The notes beneath the pieces were generated by a model that worked only from the letters and a program-made list of their open reading frames with translations, had not been told where the DNA came from and ran no database searches. A stretch of 61,117 bases of DNA from positions 1 to 61,117 of the IMG/VR virus record IMGVR_UViG_3300042465_003982; one strand, 5' to 3'. The stretch is from a virus. Of the stretch, positions 53,095 to 61,117 are shown one piece after another. Every line of letters starts with the position of its first letter. The first letter of the stretch is position 1. A program made the translations under genes and the position numbers.

Positions 53095-53819
53095 AAGGTA
53101 TTATTTTAGCTGGCGGTACAGGTTCGCGTTTGGCTCCGCTAACAATAGCCGTAAATAAGCATTTGTTGCCCGTTGGAAACAAACCAATGATTCTGCATTC
53201 AGTAGAAAAATTAGTGGATGCGGGAATTCAAGAAATAATGATTGTCACTACTCCAGAACAATTGCATAATTTTTCTTGTCTTTTAAAAAGCGGAAAAGAA
53301 TATAAATGCGATATAACCTATAAAGTTCAAGACGAGGCGGGGGGAGTAGGTCAGGCTTTAGGTATATGCAGATCATTCGTTGGTAAAGACAATTGCACCG
53401 TAATTCTCGGTGATAATATTTTTGAAGATTCCATAAAAACTGATGTTGAAACATTTAAAGAAGATTGCAAATTATTCTTTAAAAAGGTTCCAGATGGGCA
53501 TAGGTACGGAGTCGCAGTATGGAAACAGGAAGAAAATTATCCAGCATTTTATCTGGATGCTATTTTAGAGAAACCAAATAATGTAACAAAAGCAGATGCT
53601 GTTGTTGGAATTTATATGTACAGTAGTTCTGTGTTTGATATTATAAAGGATATAAAACCCTCCTATAGAAATGAAATTGAAATAACATCAGTAAATAATG
53701 TTTATGTCAAAAACCAAAAAGAATATACTTTGACATCCAGAACATTAGATGGTTGGTGGACTGATGCTGGAACACTAGAAAGCTATAAAAGAGCAAATGA
53801 ATATTCTTTCGGACAATGA
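53091..53819 (+). CDS. rmlA: Glucose-1-phosphate thymidylyltransferase, RmlA-like
   Basis: 242 aa, the short class. Signature GIILAGGTGSRLAPLTIAVN followed by KHLLPVGNKPMI, then EAGGVGQALG and GDNIFED. It joins dTTP and glucose-1-phosphate to give dTDP-glucose, the first step to dTDP-deoxysugars. It overlaps RmlC by 23 bases. Confidence 0.88.
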   Translation: MKGIILAGGTGSRLAPLTIAVNKHLLPVGNKPMILHSVEKLVDAGIQEIMIVTTPEQLHNFSCLLKSGKEYKCDITYKVQDEAGGVGQALGICRSFVGKDNCTVILGDNIFEDSIKTDVETFKEDCKLFFKKVPDGHRYGVAVWKQEENYPAFYLDAILEKPNNVTKADAVVGIYMYSSSVFDIIKDIKPSYRNEIEITSVNNVYVKNQKEYTLTSRTLDGWWTDAGTLESYKRANEYSFGQ

Positions 53820-54300
53820 ACCCACTTTAATACCATCTTCAGTCTACATGGACGAAAGAGGATTTTTCATAGAACTTTTCCGTGAAAACAACTATACTCT
53901 AAATTTTGTACAGGATAATTTTTCTTATTCAAAGAAAAATGTTTTTCGTGGACTGCATCTTCAGAGAAATAATCCCCAAGGCAAATTAGTTACCTGTTTA
54001 AGTGGGAAAATATTAGATATAGTAGTCAATTGCAATAAACGAGATAAAAATTTTGGAAAATTGTATAAATTTTTTCTAGATAAAGAAAAACAATTATATG
54101 TTCCTCCCAATTATGCTCATGGTTTTTATTGTATAACAGATGAAGCATTTGTGCATTATAAATGCACTGATTATTACGATCCAATTAGCGAATTGACTAT
54201 TTCTGTAAAAGATTTTGAAAAAGATCTTCCTGAAATAAATTTTTCTTCTGCTATAATATCACAAAAAGATAAGCAAGGAATATCATTAAATGAATATTAA
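53797..54300 (+). CDS. rmlC: dTDP-4-dehydrorhamnose 3,5-epimerase, RmlC-like
   Basis: 167 aa. Cupin family pattern: DERGFFIELFRENNY, VQDNFSYSKKNVFRGLHLQR (catalytic His region), LDIVVNCNKRDKNFGK, YVPPNYAHGFY and YKCTDYYDPISE. It epimerises C3/C5 of the 4-keto sugar made by RmlB. RmlD is not in the window, so L-rhamnose formation needs a host reductase or a different branch through the aminotransferase. Confidence 0.85.
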   Translation: MNILSDNEPTLIPSSVYMDERGFFIELFRENNYTLNFVQDNFSYSKKNVFRGLHLQRNNPQGKLVTCLSGKILDIVVNCNKRDKNFGKLYKFFLDKEKQLYVPPNYAHGFYCITDEAFVHYKCTDYYDPISELTISVKDFEKDLPEINFSSAIISQKDKQGISLNEY

Positions 54301-55222
54301 ATCTGGATCTACAGTAGTAATTACAGGATGCGCTGGCTTTATAGGAAGTCATGTAACAGAACATTTATTGAGATGTGGCTATAAGGTCATAGGCATTGAT
54401 AAAATGACATATGCCGGAAAGCTTTTAAACATGAAAGATTTCATCCTAAACGATGATTTTTCTTTCTATATGAAAGATATTAATATATTCGATGAAATGG
54501 AGAAAGTAATCAATGAGTATGATATTTCTGCAATAATTAATTGTGCAGCCGAAACTCATGTTGATAATTCCATAGTTGATTGCACTAATTTTTTACAGAC
54601 CAACATAATGGGCGTTAAAAATTTGTTAGAGATCTGTAAAATAAAAAATATACCATTGTTACATTTTTCTACTGATGAAGTTTATGGAGATGCAATTTGC
54701 ACTTCTTTCATAGAAGAATCTCCATTAAAACCAAAGAATCCATATTCGGCATCAAAAGCAGCAGCCGATCATTTAATTGCATCTTATAACAATACTTACA
54801 AAATAAAGTATTTGATTGTAAGGCCATCCAATAATTTTGGTCCAAGACAACATAAAGAAAAATTTATACCAACAATTTTACGCAAACTAAAAGCTAATGA
54901 GAAAATTCCAATTTATGGTAACGGAAAACAAAAAAGAGAATGGACTTATGTAAAAGATACTGCCAAAGCAGTAGAATTGCTCTTGAATAAGGGTACTGTA
55001 AATGAAATTTATAACATTTCATCCAATCATGAAGAGGTCAATATCAATGTTGTTTCTTTGATATGCAAAAAGCTTGATATTGATTTTAATAATGCCATAG
55101 AGTATGTTCCAGATCGTTTAGGACATGATTTTAGATATTCTGTAAATTGCAATAAAATAAAATCTCTTGGTTTTAGTCCAGATAACTCTTTTGAACAAAA
55201 TCTTGATGATACTCTAATATGA
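54290..55222 (+). CDS. rmlB: dTDP-glucose 4,6-dehydratase, RmlB-like
   Basis: 310 aa. SDR-extended features: VITGCAGFIGSHVTEHL (NAD binding), AAETHVDNSI, STDEVYGD (Thr-Asp-Glu), PYSASKAAADHL (Tyr-x3-Lys), NNFGPRQHKEKFIP and REWTYVKDTAKAV. It makes dTDP-4-keto-6-deoxy-glucose. It ends the glycan operon; the GT2-TPR gene that follows has its own promoter. Confidence 0.9.
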   Translation: MNIKSGSTVVITGCAGFIGSHVTEHLLRCGYKVIGIDKMTYAGKLLNMKDFILNDDFSFYMKDINIFDEMEKVINEYDISAIINCAAETHVDNSIVDCTNFLQTNIMGVKNLLEICKIKNIPLLHFSTDEVYGDAICTSFIEESPLKPKNPYSASKAAADHLIASYNNTYKIKYLIVRPSNNFGPRQHKEKFIPTILRKLKANEKIPIYGNGKQKREWTYVKDTAKAVELLLNKGTVNEIYNISSNHEEVNINVVSLICKKLDIDFNNAIEYVPDRLGHDFRYSVNCNKIKSLGFSPDNSFEQNLDDTLI

Positions 55223-55248
55223 AATACTTATTGGATTAAGAATAACAC

Positions 55249-55276
55249 TTGATTTTATCGTTACAAAAAGTAGAAT
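55249..55276 (+). promoter_or_regulatory. Sigma70-like promoter for the GT2-TPR gene
   Basis: TTGATT (55249-55254), 16-base spacer, TAGAAT (55271-55276). The ATG at 55286 is nine bases beyond, so the predicted leader is only about three bases. No ribosome site is visible. The 63-base gap holds nothing else. Confidence 0.5.
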
Positions 55277-55285
55277 AGATACAAT

Positions 55286-56503
55286 ATGAAGCCTACAATT
55301 ACACTATGCATGATCGTGAAGAATGAAACACATGTCATTCTTCGTTGCCTTGAGTCAATTTACAAGTACATAGACCGATACGACATCACTGATACTGGTT
55401 CTACTGATGGAACTCAGGACATGATTCGTAAGTTCTTTGCGGAGAAAAATATCCCCGGAGAAATTTACCAGTCCGACTGGAAGGGGTTCGGGGATCACGG
55501 AGACAAGATAGGATCTCGCACAGAGGCATTCCAGAACGCCAAGGGTAAGGCAGATTACGCTTGGGTAATTGATGCCGATGATCAAGTTGTTGGAAATTTT
55601 ATTTTTCCAGAAAAACCAGAAGCAGATGGTTATACTCTTCAATTTAAAAGAGGAGAATTCTCTTGGTGGCGAACACAAATTTTTAAGAATAATAGAGACT
55701 GGAGATATGTGGGTGTTCTTCACGAATATCCAGATTCAGAACCAAAGCCATATAGAATTGAAAAAATAATAGGAGATTATTCTATAGATGCTAGAACAGA
55801 AGGTGCTAGAAATATAGGAATTGATCCTAAAGAAAAATATTCTAGAGATGCTGAATTATTAGAAAAGGCATTATTAGATGAACCTACTAATATAAGATAT
55901 CAATTTTATTTGGCTCAAAGTTATTTTGATTCTCATCAATGGGAAAAGGCAATTAATGCATATGCGAAACGAGCAGAAATGGGTGGTTGGGAAGAGGAAA
56001 TTTTCTTCTCAGTATATCGTATTGCAATTTGCAAAGTGTTCCTCCAACATCCCTGGCCGGAAATTTATGATATGTTTATGAAGTCTTATGAAGTAAGACC
56101 AATTAGAGCAGAACCTCTCTATCAGCTTGCCAGATTGCACAGAATGCACAATAGACCAAGATCAGCGTATCAATATGCTAAGATGGCAATCGAAATCCCA
56201 AAACCAAAGGATGATACACTGTTTGTCGAGGACATTGCATATGATTGGGGTATTCTAGATGAATTAGGAGCAGTTGCTCATACAGTAGGAAAATTCCATT
56301 TAGGAATGCAAGTTTGCCATAAACTTTTGTGCGAAAATAAATTTCCACCAGAACACAGACAAAGAATCGAAAATAATTTTAAATCATATCAACAAATTGT
56401 AACAAAAATTCAACACGATAGAGGTGTTGAAGAGATAATGCTTAAACAAAAAGAAAAAGAGCTTAAAAAGATAAATAAGAAGAAGCAAAAGGCTAGTAAA
56501 TGA
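55286..56503 (+). CDS. GT2 glycosyltransferase with TPR-like C-terminus
   Basis: 405 aa. GT2 N-terminus: TITLCMIVKNETHVILRCLE, ITDTGSTDGTQDMI, WVIDADDQVVG (DxD), then a helical C-terminal half with repeats typical of TPR (YQFYLAQSYFDSHQWEKAIN and AEPLYQLARLHRMHNRPRSA). Such two-part proteins are common in T4-like marine phages. The 5' part is about 53% GC (55441-55500) and the rest about 28% (55741-55800), a sharp change at roughly 55560. Confidence 0.8.
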   Translation: MKPTITLCMIVKNETHVILRCLESIYKYIDRYDITDTGSTDGTQDMIRKFFAEKNIPGEIYQSDWKGFGDHGDKIGSRTEAFQNAKGKADYAWVIDADDQVVGNFIFPEKPEADGYTLQFKRGEFSWWRTQIFKNNRDWRYVGVLHEYPDSEPKPYRIEKIIGDYSIDARTEGARNIGIDPKEKYSRDAELLEKALLDEPTNIRYQFYLAQSYFDSHQWEKAINAYAKRAEMGGWEEEIFFSVYRIAICKVFLQHPWPEIYDMFMKSYEVRPIRAEPLYQLARLHRMHNRPRSAYQYAKMAIEIPKPKDDTLFVEDIAYDWGILDELGAVAHTVGKFHLGMQVCHKLLCENKFPPEHRQRIENNFKSYQQIVTKIQHDRGVEEIMLKQKEKELKKINKKKQKASK

Positions 56504-56925
56504 CACCACAAAAAGATCTTGAAGCGATAAAAGGTAACAATTTTAATCTTCTTCTTACATATTTTGACGCAAATGATGCAGCCATTTCTGCAACATTTCA
56601 AAATATAGATTTCAAGATCTTTAAAAGTGTTCCAACTTCACAAAATTTAGTCTTCCAATCTGATTTTGTTGGTGTAACATATTTAATAACTGGGTTAACT
56701 GGTCTTTCACATGATTCTGGAATAAGTTTCGTCAGAATCAATAAAGATGAAAATTTGGGAAATTTAACTGGTGGAATTTATTTTGAATTCACATCAAATA
56801 TAATGGGCTATCTTCCAGCAGGAAGACATTTTTATACAGTTGAATTAAATAAAGGAAGTACCTTCTCAGATATGCTTCTGAGAGGAAGATTTGAGATTTT
56901 GAATGAAGATGGTGGTTTGATATGA
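56500..56925 (+). CDS. Small baseplate/fibre-associated protein (BppU-N-like)
   Basis: 141 aa. The beginning (DLEAIKGNNFNLLLTYFDAN) and the end (AGRHFYTVELNKG...DMLLRGRFEILNEDG) match a pattern of phage tail upper-baseplate or fibre adaptor domains of the BppU-N type, in which a G.Y.Y.vel strand is followed by 'l.G.fei'. It lies ahead of the fibre gene, supporting an adaptor role. Weak identification. Confidence 0.5.
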   Translation: MTPQKDLEAIKGNNFNLLLTYFDANDAAISATFQNIDFKIFKSVPTSQNLVFQSDFVGVTYLITGLTGLSHDSGISFVRINKDENLGNLTGGIYFEFTSNIMGYLPAGRHFYTVELNKGSTFSDMLLRGRFEILNEDGGLI

Positions 56926-57047
56926 AAGTAAAGGTTAAAGAATTTAATAAAACAGCAACTATACTTTCAAAAACACTGACCAATAAAGGTATAGTGAATA
57001 AAATTAAGATAAAGAAAACCACAAATACTGAAATTTATTATCGATAA
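56922..57047 (+). CDS. Very small basic protein, 41 aa
   Basis: MKVKVKEFNKTATILS..., ending in EIYYR. It starts at ATGA overlapping the previous stop and ends at TAATG overlapping the micro-ORF. The Lys-rich sequence has no family. Overlaps on both sides support translation. Confidence 0.45.
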   Translation: MKVKVKEFNKTATILSKTLTNKGIVNKIKIKKTTNTEIYYR

Positions 57048-57106
57048 TGAACTTCTCAATCGGACAAAAAATTGTTCTCAAAAAATATATGACATATGCC
57101 AATTAG
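57047..57106 (+). CDS. Micro-ORF, 19 aa, before the fibre gene
   Basis: [19 protein letters not shown] between two overlaps: it starts within the previous stop (TAATG) and ends 11 bases inside the fibre gene. The fibre ATG at 57096 has no clear ribosome site, so this ORF may serve mainly to bring ribosomes to it by translational coupling. Confidence 0.35.
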   Translation: MNFSIGQKIVLKKYMTYAN

Positions 57107-60100
57107 TTTCCCAAGCAATCCTTCAGTCGGTGCTATCTACGATTTCGGTGGTATTCATTACATTTACAATGGTGATGGGTGGGTCAATAAGAGCATTTAT
57201 GGTATTTCTGCCGGAAGCGGAATAAGTTTTGCAAATTATAATGGTACAGGACCAGTGGTTATTTCAGTTGTTGGTGGATCTGTGGGCGCAACAGGAGCAA
57301 CTGGTGCTACTGGTGCTACTGGTGCAACTGGTGCTACTGGTGCAACTGGTGCTACAGGTGCAACGGGAGCCACAGGTTCTACAGGAGCAACTGGTGCTGA
57401 TGGTGCTACAGGAGCCGGAGGAGCATTAGGATATTGGGGTAGTTTCTGGTCAACACAAGACCAACAAGCAGCAAGCACAACTGTTGCTTATCCAATTACC
57501 TACAACAATACAGATCCTAATTCTAATGGCGTAAGTATAGTTTCTAATTCACGAATTACATTTACTTATCCTGGCGTATATAACATTGAGTTTTCTGCAC
57601 AGGCTGATAGAGTTTCTGCATCTGGTACAGACACTATTGATATATGGTTCCGTAAAAACGGAACAGATATTGCAGATAGTAACACCATTGTAACTGTTTC
57701 GGGTAGTGCAGCAGCAGCTAAAACCGTTGCTGCTTGGAACTACATGTTGCAAGTTAATGCTAATGATTATGTTGAATTGATGTGGCGAACATCTGATACT
57801 CGTTTAGAATTTATAGCAGACCCAGCAGGAACAAGTCCAACTAGACCAGCAATTCCATCAGTAATTCTTTCAGCACATCAGGTCATGTATACTCAACTAG
57901 GGCCAACTGGTCCTACTGGACCGATGCCTACAGATTATGTTTCTAGTTTCAATGGTAAGACTGGTGCGGTTCAAGGTGTTTCGTCTATTAATGGAAATAC
58001 TGGAGCAATTACAAATGTTGCCTTTACCAACACCGCTCAGTCATTTAGTGGATTGCAACAATTTACACAGGGAATTTCTGGATCTGGTGGAGTTACATTC
58101 AATTCAGATGTAAATATAAACGACAATAACAGCCTAGTTGTTGCAACCATAATAAATGCGGGAGGAAAGACTCAGTTAGATATTGATAACAGAGCATCTT
58201 CTAGAGTTGCTATTGGGGACTATGACGGCGGTGGTAATAGCACTCATATATTTTTAAGAGATAGTGTAAGTAATTTACAAATATCAAATCCATATGGAGA
58301 AATAGCGATAGGTGATCCTAATGGAATTGATGCGGGAAATATCATTTCTTATTCATCTCCAGATGCTACTCTATACGGAAACAATAGTAATATTGATGGA
58401 TTTGCTAATATATTTGCTTCATATGTTTCTGCTAGTCAGGGGATTTCTGCTTCTGGCGGTGTTACATTCAGCGGCAATATATCTGTAAATACGGCAAGTT
58501 TAGGTAGAACTGGTACAAATAATTTAATATTCGGTGTTAACGCCGGAAAAGCAATAACAACAGGATCATCGAATACTATTATTGGAGATGACTCAGGTGA
58601 ATTAATTTCCTCTGGGACAAATAATACTTCTCTTGGATATGAAGCACTAACAGCATTGACAACAGGAATTGCAAATACCGCAGTTGGTCTGTGGGCTTTG
58701 CGTAACGGAACAACAGGAAGTAACAATACTGCTATTGGCTCTAGAGCACTAAGATCAAATACTACTGGTAATGATAACACGGCAATAGGTTTTTATGCTT
58801 TAGAATTAAATCAAACTGGAAGTGCTAACATAGCAATTGGTGCATTTGCATTATCTGAAGGTGCTACTTCTGCTGCCAACAATATTGCAATTGGTTATGC
58901 CAGCTTGCTTAAAAATACCACAGGATCACAAAATGTTGCCATTGGCAGAGATGCAGTAAGAAACAACACAACTGCATCCGATAATGTCGGCATTGGGTAT
59001 CAATCTTTGTATAGTGCCACTTCTGGTGGAGCAAATACTGGTGTTGGTACAAATACAGGATATCGTTTAACGACAGGAACAAATAATACTGCCGTTGGGT
59101 ATCAAGCATTGTTTGGTAGTGCTTCTGTTACTAGTCAGGCAAATACCGCCGTTGGATACAATTCAATGGTAAGCAATACCAGCGGATCATATAATTCTGG
59201 TATTGGTTTAGGATCTCTTTATAGTCTGACTTCAGGGCAACAAAATACTGCGGTTGGAACAGAGTCTTTATATGCTATTACAACCACTAGCAATAATACA
59301 GCTGTCGGACAATTAGCATTGAGATATGCAACTCAGGGATCTAATAACACTGCTATTGGTATTCTTGCAGGAGCATATAAAACAGCATCAAATACAAACC
59401 TTACTGCAATAGGAAATGATAATGTTTATATTGGAACTGAGGCCAGAGCATCTGGAGATAGCATAAACAATGAAATTGTTATTGGATCAAAGGCACTTGG
59501 TCTTGGAGCAAACACAGCAGTAATTGGTGCTACAGCACAAGCATCCGCAACAATTTATGGAACTCTCAATCTTCCAGGAGGAAAAATTGCTCTTGGTATA
59601 ACTGGTATTAATGGAACTTCTACCCCCGGATGCTTAGAGTTTGATGGAAATGTTCTTTACGCAGGGACAACCGGAGGTAGAGGAGTAATTGAAGCACCGC
59701 ATATTTCATATGCTACAAGCGCAGTATCTTTGAGCGGGGTTACAACTTATCAAAATATATTTTCTACTCCTGCCGATGTAATTACTTTAGCAGCTAATAC
59801 ATCTTATATAGTTGAGGGAAACATAATAGTACAAAGCGGAACTACTACACACACAACGGCGATACAGTTAACCGGAGGTGTAGCCGCAACCCCACCAACA
59901 TTTAGATTGCATATATTATCTACAGCAGCAGCCGTTGGTACAGTAGCTAGAGCACAAGATACTGTATATTTCGAAACAAGTGGTGGTGTCATAAATGCTA
60001 CATCTGGATCAGCAAGAGTTTTCATTCTTTTAAGAGGATCTATAGAAACTGTTTCTTCTGTAACTATTACTCCTCAAGTAGCTTTTAGCGCAAACCCAGG

Positions 60101-60188
60101 CGGTACAAATCAAATTCAAGATGGATCGTGGATTAAATTCACTCCAGTTGGAACAAACACAATGACATTTGTTGGTCCGTGGTCGTAA
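57096..60188 (+). CDS. Tail fibre/adhesin with collagen-like, C1q-like and YadA-head-like parts
   Basis: 1030 aa. The N-terminal anchor ([20 protein letters not shown]) is followed by a collagen-like run of about 14 Gly-Ala-Thr triplets (GATGATGATG...) ending in [10 protein letters not shown]. Then comes a beta-rich domain ([34 protein letters not shown]) like C1q/TNF-like trimers. After two short 'NGKTGAV/NGNTGAI' repeats, about 20 YadA/Hia-type head repeats follow (such as [11 protein letters not shown] and [11 protein letters not shown]). The C-terminus is strand-rich ([10 protein letters not shown]). It is trimeric and probably binds the host surface. Confidence 0.85.
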   Translation: MPISFPSNPSVGAIYDFGGIHYIYNGDGWVNKSIYGISAGSGISFANYNGTGPVVISVVGGSVGATGATGATGATGATGATGATGATGATGATGSTGATGADGATGAGGALGYWGSFWSTQDQQAASTTVAYPITYNNTDPNSNGVSIVSNSRITFTYPGVYNIEFSAQADRVSASGTDTIDIWFRKNGTDIADSNTIVTVSGSAAAAKTVAAWNYMLQVNANDYVELMWRTSDTRLEFIADPAGTSPTRPAIPSVILSAHQVMYTQLGPTGPTGPMPTDYVSSFNGKTGAVQGVSSINGNTGAITNVAFTNTAQSFSGLQQFTQGISGSGGVTFNSDVNINDNNSLVVATIINAGGKTQLDIDNRASSRVAIGDYDGGGNSTHIFLRDSVSNLQISNPYGEIAIGDPNGIDAGNIISYSSPDATLYGNNSNIDGFANIFASYVSASQGISASGGVTFSGNISVNTASLGRTGTNNLIFGVNAGKAITTGSSNTIIGDDSGELISSGTNNTSLGYEALTALTTGIANTAVGLWALRNGTTGSNNTAIGSRALRSNTTGNDNTAIGFYALELNQTGSANIAIGAFALSEGATSAANNIAIGYASLLKNTTGSQNVAIGRDAVRNNTTASDNVGIGYQSLYSATSGGANTGVGTNTGYRLTTGTNNTAVGYQALFGSASVTSQANTAVGYNSMVSNTSGSYNSGIGLGSLYSLTSGQQNTAVGTESLYAITTTSNNTAVGQLALRYATQGSNNTAIGILAGAYKTASNTNLTAIGNDNVYIGTEARASGDSINNEIVIGSKALGLGANTAVIGATAQASATIYGTLNLPGGKIALGITGINGTSTPGCLEFDGNVLYAGTTGGRGVIEAPHISYATSAVSLSGVTTYQNIFSTPADVITLAANTSYIVEGNIIVQSGTTTHTTAIQLTGGVAATPPTFRLHILSTAAAVGTVARAQDTVYFETSGGVINATSGSARVFILLRGSIETVSSVTITPQVAFSANPGGTNQIQDGSWIKFTPVGTNTMTFVGPWS
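57286..57414 (+). repeat. Collagen-like coding repeat (GGTGCTACTGGTGCAACT type)
   Basis: Tandem 9-base units encode Gly-Ala-Thr triplets with mostly synonymous third positions (GCT, GCA, GCC). Slippage could change triplet number. The antisense reading frame over it is a shadow. Confidence 0.9.
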
Positions 60189-60200
60189 TAGGAGAATAAT

Positions 60201-60500
60201 ATGGGATTAGAAAAAACAAAAATTAATGATCAGGGTATTTCTGTTTCTTATTGGCACATTGATTATGTTACAGTAGGACATAGACAAAAAAGAGTTACTA
60301 TTTGTTTATTAGGTTATATTGATAAAACAAAAAGAGATCAAGGTCTAAATCCAATTTTAGCAGAGGTATATCACATTTGGCCTGATGCTTATGATACAGC
60401 ATTTGGTCCAGCAGTTTTGGATGCAGAAGGAAATCCAACCCACGCTGCATATCAGTGGATAAAGGCAAATACAGAATTTTCTGACGCTGTAGATGCTTGA
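60201..60500 (+). CDS. Small protein downstream of the fibre
   Basis: 99 aa with a GGAG-type ribosome site. It contains ISVSYWHIDYVTVGHRQKRV, then ILAEVYHIWPDAYDTAFGP. No family is recognised. Its place just after the fibre suggests an accessory or capping role; its sequence is not chaperone-like. Confidence 0.5.
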   Translation: MGLEKTKINDQGISVSYWHIDYVTVGHRQKRVTICLLGYIDKTKRDQGLNPILAEVYHIWPDAYDTAFGPAVLDAEGNPTHAAYQWIKANTEFSDAVDA

Positions 60501-60524
60501 CATTCCTAGTTTTTAGTGTATTAT
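60497..60524 (+). promoter_or_regulatory. Sigma70-like promoter for dut
   Basis: TTGACA (60497-60502), 16-base spacer, TATTAT (60519-60524). The dut ATG at 60531 follows after six bases, so the predicted start is the ATG. The -35 lies at the stop of the preceding gene. Confidence 0.7.
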
Positions 60525-60530
60525 TTGATT

Positions 60531-61037
60531 ATGCAATCAATAGGAATTTATAAACTACATCCAACCGCACAAGATCCCTCACTACAGACCGAAAACTCGG
60601 CCTGTGTTGATGTTTATGCTTATCTTAAGAATAGTACAATCGTAACTTACGATAGGTATAACAATAAGAGTACAACTACTACGGATGAAAATACGGTAGG
60701 TATTCGTATTGGACCTAAAGAAAGAATCCTGATTCCAACAGGAATCATCTTCGATATTCCTGAGCACTATTCTCTGAGAATGCACCCACGATCTGGTCTT
60801 TCAATCAAGAAGGGATTGATTCTAGCCAACTGCGAAGGTGTCATTGATTCTGATTATGTGGAAGAACTAATGATTCCGGTAGTAAATACCAGTGATATTT
60901 CTTACGAAATTTCTCATGGAGAAAGAATCGCGCAGATGGAACTCGTAAGAAAGGAACACTTTCTTTACCTCCATCTGACAGAAAGACCACAACAGAAAAC
61001 AGATAGAAGCGGTGGCTTCGGGAGTACTGGAGTATGA
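60531..61037 (+). CDS. dut: dUTPase
   Basis: 168 aa from the ATG at 60531; the GTG at 60516 lies in the promoter. All five trimeric dUTPase motifs are visible: ACVDVYAY (1), PRSGLSIKKG (2), GVIDSDYVEEL (3), GERIAQMEL (4) and GGFGSTG at the C-terminus (5). It hydrolyses dUTP to dUMP, keeping uracil out of DNA and feeding dTMP synthesis. It overlaps the next gene by four bases (ATGA). Confidence 0.95.
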   Translation: MQSIGIYKLHPTAQDPSLQTENSACVDVYAYLKNSTIVTYDRYNNKSTTTTDENTVGIRIGPKERILIPTGIIFDIPEHYSLRMHPRSGLSIKKGLILANCEGVIDSDYVEELMIPVVNTSDISYEISHGERIAQMELVRKEHFLYLHLTERPQQKTDRSGGFGSTGV

Positions 61038-61117
61038 ACAGAGAAGAACTATTTAAGCACCATGAAGAGCTTTCAAAGATTGCTCTTGATATCATGAAGA
61101 AGAAAAATCATGATTAC
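61034..61117 (+). CDS. Start of a DUF1599/Nmad1-like protein, 3'-partial
   Basis: 28 codons are visible (MNREELFKHHEELSKIALDI and MKKKNHDY). The 'ALDIM..KN.DY' pattern is the beginning of phage DUF1599/nucleotide-modification-associated proteins, which often lie next to dNTP enzymes. The gene runs off the right edge. Confidence 0.6.
   Translation, partial: MNREELFKHHEELSKIALDIMKKKNHDY

Noticed and set aside
57286-57414. Direct repeats looking like a CRISPR array
   Set aside because: Units are only nine bases without spacers and encode Gly-Ala-Thr in frame, so it is a coding repeat.
57236-57478. Minus-strand 80-aa Pro/Val/Ala-rich ORF
   Set aside because: It is the antisense of the collagen-like repeats of the fibre gene; its regularity comes from those repeats.
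1-61117. Prophage signs (integrase, repressor, att sites)
   Set aside because: None seen; the gene content is that of a virulent T4-like phage.

Overview
This window is about 61 kb of an AT-rich T4-superfamily myovirus (class Caudoviricetes) of the marine/cyanophage-like type. The evidence is the collinear order of recognisable T4 gene products: gp33-gp32, a baseplate block, gp13-14-15-16-17-18-19-20-21-22-23, uvsY-uvsW, gp55-gp47-gp46, then gp45-gp44-gp62-regA. It ends with a tail fibre and a dUTPase. The host cannot be read from the sequence. No photosynthesis genes, integrase, att site or CRISPR were seen.

Layout. (1) 1-1453: small accessory genes (a deaminase-like protein cut by the left edge, hypotheticals, a small membrane protein) with a tRNA-Ile(UAU) preceded by a chain of hairpins behind its own sigma70-like promoter. 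(2) 1508-5198: small late genes, a nucleotidyltransferase-like gene and two minus-strand virion-type proteins. (3) 5237-6404: gp33 late co-activator and gp32 ssDNA-binding protein. (4) 9024-6426 on the minus strand: gp4/gp50-like head completion protein, a tail-tube-fold baseplate protein, a gp26-like protein with a probable programmed -1 frameshift, and an acidic disordered protein. (5) 9050-19792: baseplate tube cap, hub and wedge genes. (6) 19812-34695: neck, terminase, sheath, tube, portal, prohead protease, scaffold and capsid. Sheath and tube each occur as tandem paralogues, and the sheath proteins are short. (7) 34725-43767: recombination and replication proteins, the late sigma factor gp55 and the RegA repressor. 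(8) 43767-55222: a tightly overlapping glycan operon lying where T4 carries DNA polymerase gene 43. It holds GT25, GT11, GT10, GT2/27-like, GT6, GT2, GT4-like and GT-D-like transferases, two methyltransferases, a DegT-type aminotransferase and RmlA/RmlC/RmlB. (9) 55286-61117: a GT2-TPR protein, small virion-type genes, a 1030-aa collagen-like/YadA-head-like fibre, dUTPase and the start of a DUF1599-like gene.

Control signals fall into two classes. One is sigma70-like TTGAnn-N15/16-TAnnnT, seen before the tRNA, gp32, uvsY, gp55, the GT2-TPR gene and dut. The other is the T4 late octamer (T)ATAAATA, seen before many virion genes. In both classes the element is often placed so that the predicted transcription start falls on, or within one or two bases of, the A of the ATG, which suggests leaderless mRNAs. 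Other genes have ordinary GGAG-type ribosome sites.

The structural genes build a contractile-tailed virion, gp33 and gp55 turn on the late promoters, and gp32/44/45/46/47/62/UvsW/UvsY serve replication and recombination. The glycan operon probably decorates the virion or alters the host surface; that role is inference.
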